Part shown: positions 60,802-64,000 of the stretch, in pieces | How positions within the stretch are numbered: position 1 is the first letter of the stretch | Layout: the number at the start of each line of letters is the position of its first letter | Notes under the pieces: model-generated | What the model saw: only the letters and a program-made list of their open reading frames with translations | What the model was told of the DNA's origin: nothing | Database searches by the model: none | Assembly (NCBI RefSeq): GCF_001544455.2 | Contig: NZ_FCOC02000002.1 | Span: 638,612-702,611 of the forward strand | From: Caballeronia sordidicola | GTDB taxonomy: Bacteria; Pseudomonadota; Gammaproteobacteria; Burkholderiales; Burkholderiaceae | DNA: 64,000 bases | Direction: 5' to 3' | Program-made: the position numbers and the translations under genes

Positions 60802-61125
60802 CTAACGGCGCTTCCTTGCAGCGATGGGGCCACGTCTCTTTAAGTCTGCGCTTGGATTCAGTTCCGCAAGCAAAGTGAAAAGCTCTTTGGCGACATCGAC
60901 GACGCTTGGCTGCTTCGTCGTCAACTTCCGCTCGTGAACACTCTCGGTTCCGTCACCCGCATGCACTGTCATCCTGAGGACTCGCCCTCGTACGTGACAT
61001 ACGAATCCGGCCTCGGGCACAGCACCACCTTGGCCGGCCATGGCGCGCTCGACAACGATGACCAGCTCCGATGGCGCTTTAGGAGCCTCAACGGGCTCTG
61101 TCTAGCTTGGCGAGCGAATCGCAGT
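60802..61125 (-). pseudogene. Broken second copy of the hipB-like 3' end
   Basis: The frame reads IRSPS, a TAG stop (61102-61104), then TEPVEAPKAPSELVIVVERA, VPEAGFVCHVRGRV and KLTTKQPSVVDVAKELFTLL. The same order occurs in the intact gene at 62630-63883 (IRAPGYTQPVEAPPALASM, VPEAGFVCHLRGRI, KLTTKQPTVVDVADALFTLL). The stop stands where the intact copy has Tyr. Upstream of about 61125 the similarity fades. It is the remainder of a duplicated hipB-like gene lying after hipA. Confidence 0.75.
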
Positions 61126-61224
61126 CGCTTCGCTGAATTCAGCGGACGATTCGCTCTTTGATAGTCGGCCAGCAGGCTACTACCTGTTGCTTAAAGCGAC
61201 CATGTAGAACTGACGGCAGCTTTG

Positions 61225-62571
61225 TCATGGCAAGACGCGCCGAACGTTGTTGCTTGCTATCTCATCGATGACGCGAAACGCTGAAGCGATTGTCTGTAGG
61301 TCTTTTCCCTCAACGCCCGATTCCACAAAATGAGTGCGCCAGTTGCGCACGACTTCCCAGACTTCCGAAACGATTTCAGCGGCTGCTTGCTGGGACAGAC
61401 CGAATGCGCGATGCTCGGTCAGTGCGTTATCTAGTGTCGCGAGCCTCCCCTGCGTGCCTACGCCTAGGTGGAGATACCGCTCACTCGAGATACTAGGTCG
61501 CGGTACAACGTCGTACAGAGGACTCAGCCGCCATCCACCGATTGCTTCGTCCCATATGAAGGCGTGGTTTCGCAGGTGGTCGTCATCACACGTCGTGAGA
61601 ATATTGAAAATCATCCTCCGATACAACTCATGCATGTCGTTTCGAACGACGGCGGCATGGCAGTAATGGAGCATCATCTCCGCCAAGTTGGAGTACTTCA
61701 CGTTTCGAGACTCAGACTCATCGCAACCCATTAGACTAAGCGCGCTGATGAATGGGGTACGGTGTTCTATTCATCCGCCTCCCGGAACGCTCGACATCCG
61801 GCTTCCTTCATCGAGCCTTGCATCGCCTGAATGTTTCCAGAAACGGTCGAAGCGGCGAATCAGCATCAATTGCCGTTCACCGAGACGCGAGGTCTTCACG
61901 TCGGGAACACGGATACCTGCTTTCGCAGCCATTTTTAGAGTCGCGCATTCGATACTGGGTATTGCGAATCTGTCTCCTCGACTTGAAAATTTCGCAAGCC
62001 AAAGAATGCCTTTCTCGTCGCGAATAGACGCCTTAGGTCGCGCACCGCCGAGACCGACGCCTTGTGCAAAAATGTCCCGTTGTTTGCCGGAGACGGGCAA
62101 ACCTTCTTCTACGAGCTCCGCTGCCTGTGCGAGGTTCTGGAGATTCGACCAATGGTCGCGTTGCTCAGAAGGAAGGTCATCGTCAGTTTGTCGGACATCA
62201 ATCATTCCCACCCGTTCGCTACCTGCATGCAAGACGTACTGCGATTCTGGAAGGCCGTTCAACTCCCCGCCGAGTTTCGACTCGATTACGCGGCGTCCCC
62301 AAGCATCCGGCGTCGCATCCCGCAGCGCGCCAAAATACGGTAATCCATTTTTCGGTGCCAACAAGTTATTCGTCGGGCCGGGCGTTTCTGAGAAGGATAG
62401 GTCGACTGGGTCAAGCGCTGTAGAACGTTCGCCACGGCGATAAAATTCGTTGTATTCGAATAGCGAGGTCCGGAGTTCACCAAGCTCTTCTCTTAAGATG
62501 AGCTGACCGCAAATCTCCCAACGCCCGCCGATATGTGCGAACACAGCTAGCTCTGTGTTGTTCGTTGTCAT
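61225..62571 (-). pseudogene. hipA: HipA-family serine/threonine kinase toxin interrupted by one in-frame stop
   Basis: Reading from the ATG at 62571, the frame is open for 266 codons (LAVFAHIGGRWEICGQLILR; GLGGARPKASIRDEKGILWL; LMLIRRFDRFWKHSGDARLD). It meets TGA at 61771-61773, and goes on in the same frame with EHRTPFISALSLMGCDESES, FNILTTCDDDHLRNHAF and LSPLYDVVPRPS. The latter two hold the catalytic and metal-binding acidic residues. Read through, it would be 448 residues, the normal HipA size. The stop therefore removes the catalytic half. It could be a true inactivation, a sequencing error or suppressed. It follows the hipB-like gene by 58 bp. Confidence 0.85.
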
Positions 62572-62629
62572 GGTTGTCTTCCACACCAGTTCTAGAGCTA
62601 TGCTCTCATTTCAGAGAGGGCATGCCTCT

Positions 62630-63883
62630 TCAGCCTTTGTGCCTTCTCCGCGAAGAGGTCTTTTTCAGTCCAGCCACAGGTCCCTTTTTCGTACGCACCT
62701 TGCTAGTCGCCAAGTCTGCCCGGCGATTCACCTTCCCAAGCAAAGTAAATAATGCGTCGGCGACATCGACTACAGTCGGCTGCTTCGTCGTCAACTTCAT
62801 CTCGTGACTGATTTCAGCACCGTCACTAGCGTGCACGGTCGTCGCGAGAATCCGCCCCCGTAAATGACACACGAATCCAGCTTCGGGCACAGTACCTTCT
62901 TGGCCAGCTACGGCGCGCTCGACAACAATGACCATGGACGCTAGCGCGGGCGGAGCTTCGACGGGCTGCGTATAGCCGGGGGCGCGAATTGCAATCAACG
63001 CGCGTCGCCACAGTGGACGGCGCGGGTCGAGTGCCGCTGAGCAGGTGTAGATTGGCTTCGCCAGCGATAGCTCTTCGCGCGTATCAGCATCCCAGACCAC
63101 TACGGCTGTGCGAGAAAATTCTGAAGCCCATCCTTTTGCATATGCTCGGAGTTGCTTGTAGTCACGGTCGTCGTCCAGCAAGTCCACGGGGGCTCGGTCC
63201 TCAAGCGCGGCGCATGCCTGCGTCAGAAAATCAAGCCGCATAGCGGGCGGCGCAGGTACGATTACTTTTGCGATTTTCCAGAGACGGTCAAGACACAAGG
63301 CGGAATTGCAGAGAATTGCTGGATAGACTTTCCGACTATCGACGTCAAGTGCGAAAATGGACCCATCGCTTACCAAGGCCTCCATTCGTGTGGCGCTTAT
63401 TCCGAGCTGCTTACGCAAGCTTTCTTCGGAAATCAACGCTCCGCTCTTAACCAAGTCGGCGTGCGGGTCGGTCTCAGAATCGAGCTTGGCTTTTTTATCG
63501 TTTTGATTCTTTTGACGGTGGACCGGAGCGTTGTCGGAAGCAGCTTCATTTACCGCTTCAGAGTCTCGGGCGCCAAGCCGGGTCGCAAGGTAGAGTTCCG
63601 CTGCGCTCAAGGCTGCAAAGTCAGGGACCGCACCGCTGCCGTCGAGAAGTCGGCGTACTGCCGTCAAATGCTCTCGTGGTACAAGCACCCACTCCGAATC
63701 TAAAGCAGCGGCGAGGCTGTTTAGCGTCGAGATGGCGACATCATGCTCACTTCTCAGCGTCTCTTTGAGCTGGTCCGGGGTCATGTCGGCGCGCTTAGCT
63801 AGGTCTTCCACGATGATGCCGCGCTGGAAGATGAGAGCATCGACTTGCTTGAAGAAAGGTAAGCGCGAATTAACGCACACCAC
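62630..63883 (-). CDS. HipB-like HTH protein with a long C-terminal extension
   Basis: 417 residues from a GTG at 63883. Residues ~8-65 (KQVDALIFQRGIIVEDLAKR; DQLKETLRSEHDVAISTLNS; LAAALDSEWVLVP) are a Cro/CI-type HTH similar to HipB. After that comes a region of more than 300 residues of unknown fold, including SLRKQLGISATRMEALVSDG, a possible second HTH, and a Lys/Arg tail. Ordinary HipB is about 90 residues, so this is a fusion or a new antitoxin form. It lies directly before hipA, the usual antitoxin-first order. Its C-terminal part is duplicated at 60802-61125. Confidence 0.75.
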   Translation of the reverse strand: MVCVNSRLPFFKQVDALIFQRGIIVEDLAKRADMTPDQLKETLRSEHDVAISTLNSLAAALDSEWVLVPREHLTAVRRLLDGSGAVPDFAALSAAELYLATRLGARDSEAVNEAASDNAPVHRQKNQNDKKAKLDSETDPHADLVKSGALISEESLRKQLGISATRMEALVSDGSIFALDVDSRKVYPAILCNSALCLDRLWKIAKVIVPAPPAMRLDFLTQACAALEDRAPVDLLDDDRDYKQLRAYAKGWASEFSRTAVVVWDADTREELSLAKPIYTCSAALDPRRPLWRRALIAIRAPGYTQPVEAPPALASMVIVVERAVAGQEGTVPEAGFVCHLRGRILATTVHASDGAEISHEMKLTTKQPTVVDVADALFTLLGKVNRRADLATSKVRTKKGPVAGLKKTSSRRRHKG

Positions 63884-63907
63884 AATGAGCCGGCGCGTAG
63901 GGCTAGA

Positions 63908-64000
63908 TCATGCAGGAACCAAAACGTCGCGCGGCTTGGCAACGTTGAACGGCAACAGATCGCTGATATCGGCATCCGCTGCACGCTGCGGTAGTTCGGT
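63908..64000 (-). CDS. Possible transposase C-terminus (cut by window edge)
   Basis: The last 30 codons of a minus-strand frame that enters from the right edge: ADADISDLLPFNVAKPRDVL and VPA then stop. The DLLPFN ending is like the C-termini of IS66-type transposases (LLPWN/LLPFN). Too short for a firm call. Confidence 0.3.
   Translation of the reverse strand, partial: TELPQRAADADISDLLPFNVAKPRDVLVPA

Noticed and set aside
1..64000. CRISPR array or cas genes
   Set aside because: No regularly spaced direct repeats and no Cas motifs were seen anywhere in the window.

Overview
The window reads as a chromosome segment from a Burkholderiaceae bacterium of the Caballeronia/Paraburkholderia/Burkholderia type. 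The evidence is the GC-rich flg flagellar cluster, a GlmU-GlmS pair, OmpC-like porins, OccR-like LysR regulators and an H-NS-like protein of the Burkholderia type. No rRNA gene, tRNA gene or CRISPR array was recognised.

Layout. (1) 1-7.1 kb: rod and hook genes flgB-C-D-E-F-G on the minus strand (flgG runs off the edge), then flgA, flgM (behind a FliA/sigma-28 type promoter) and flgN on the plus strand. (2) 7.1-19.8 kb: housekeeping genes: 5-formyl-THF cyclo-ligase, a lytic transglycosylase, an NDUFA9-like protein, a GST, cca, a DUF2905 protein, a MidA/NDUFAF7-like methyltransferase, a FolM-like reductase, folB, ttcA, glmU and glmS. (3) From the 3' end of glmS (the classical Tn7 attachment position) to about 42 kb: an accessory region of visibly lower and more variable GC. 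It holds a DUF2971 + HNH pair; a divergently regulated AAA-ATPase/subtilase pair matching the IetAS defence system; a Thoeris locus with a SIR2-SLOG effector (thsA) between two TIR genes (thsB); a tandem-domain H-NS-like protein; a long HNH protein; small membrane and secreted proteins; an SRAP (SOS-associated) protein; a decayed imuA; a lipoprotein; and a lone PD-(D/E)XK-type protein. Two LexA-type palindromes lie in this region. (4) 42.9-58.9 kb: a catabolic block of porin, two LysR regulators, an ATP-dependent hydantoinase/oxoprolinase-type pair (hyuAB), a DUF969/DUF979 permease pair, a polyamine/opine-type ABC importer, a three-subunit flavin/iron-sulfur amine dehydrogenase and a RidA imine hydrolase. 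The parts make sense together as uptake, ring opening, oxidation and imine clean-up of an unidentified lactam, hydantoin or opine-like compound. (5) 59.3-64 kb: a PIN-domain gene with a partner, and a hipBA locus in which hipA carries one in-frame stop and a broken second copy of the hipB 3' end follows it. The window ends in what may be a transposase tail.

The best candidates for new biology are the arrangement of defence modules after glmS, the XRE-controlled ietAS unit with a nearby 40-bp perfect palindrome, the DUF2971-HNH pair, the LexA-box gene of unknown function at 33.5 kb, and the lactam/opine-like catabolic block. All function calls come from reading motifs by eye; no database search was possible.
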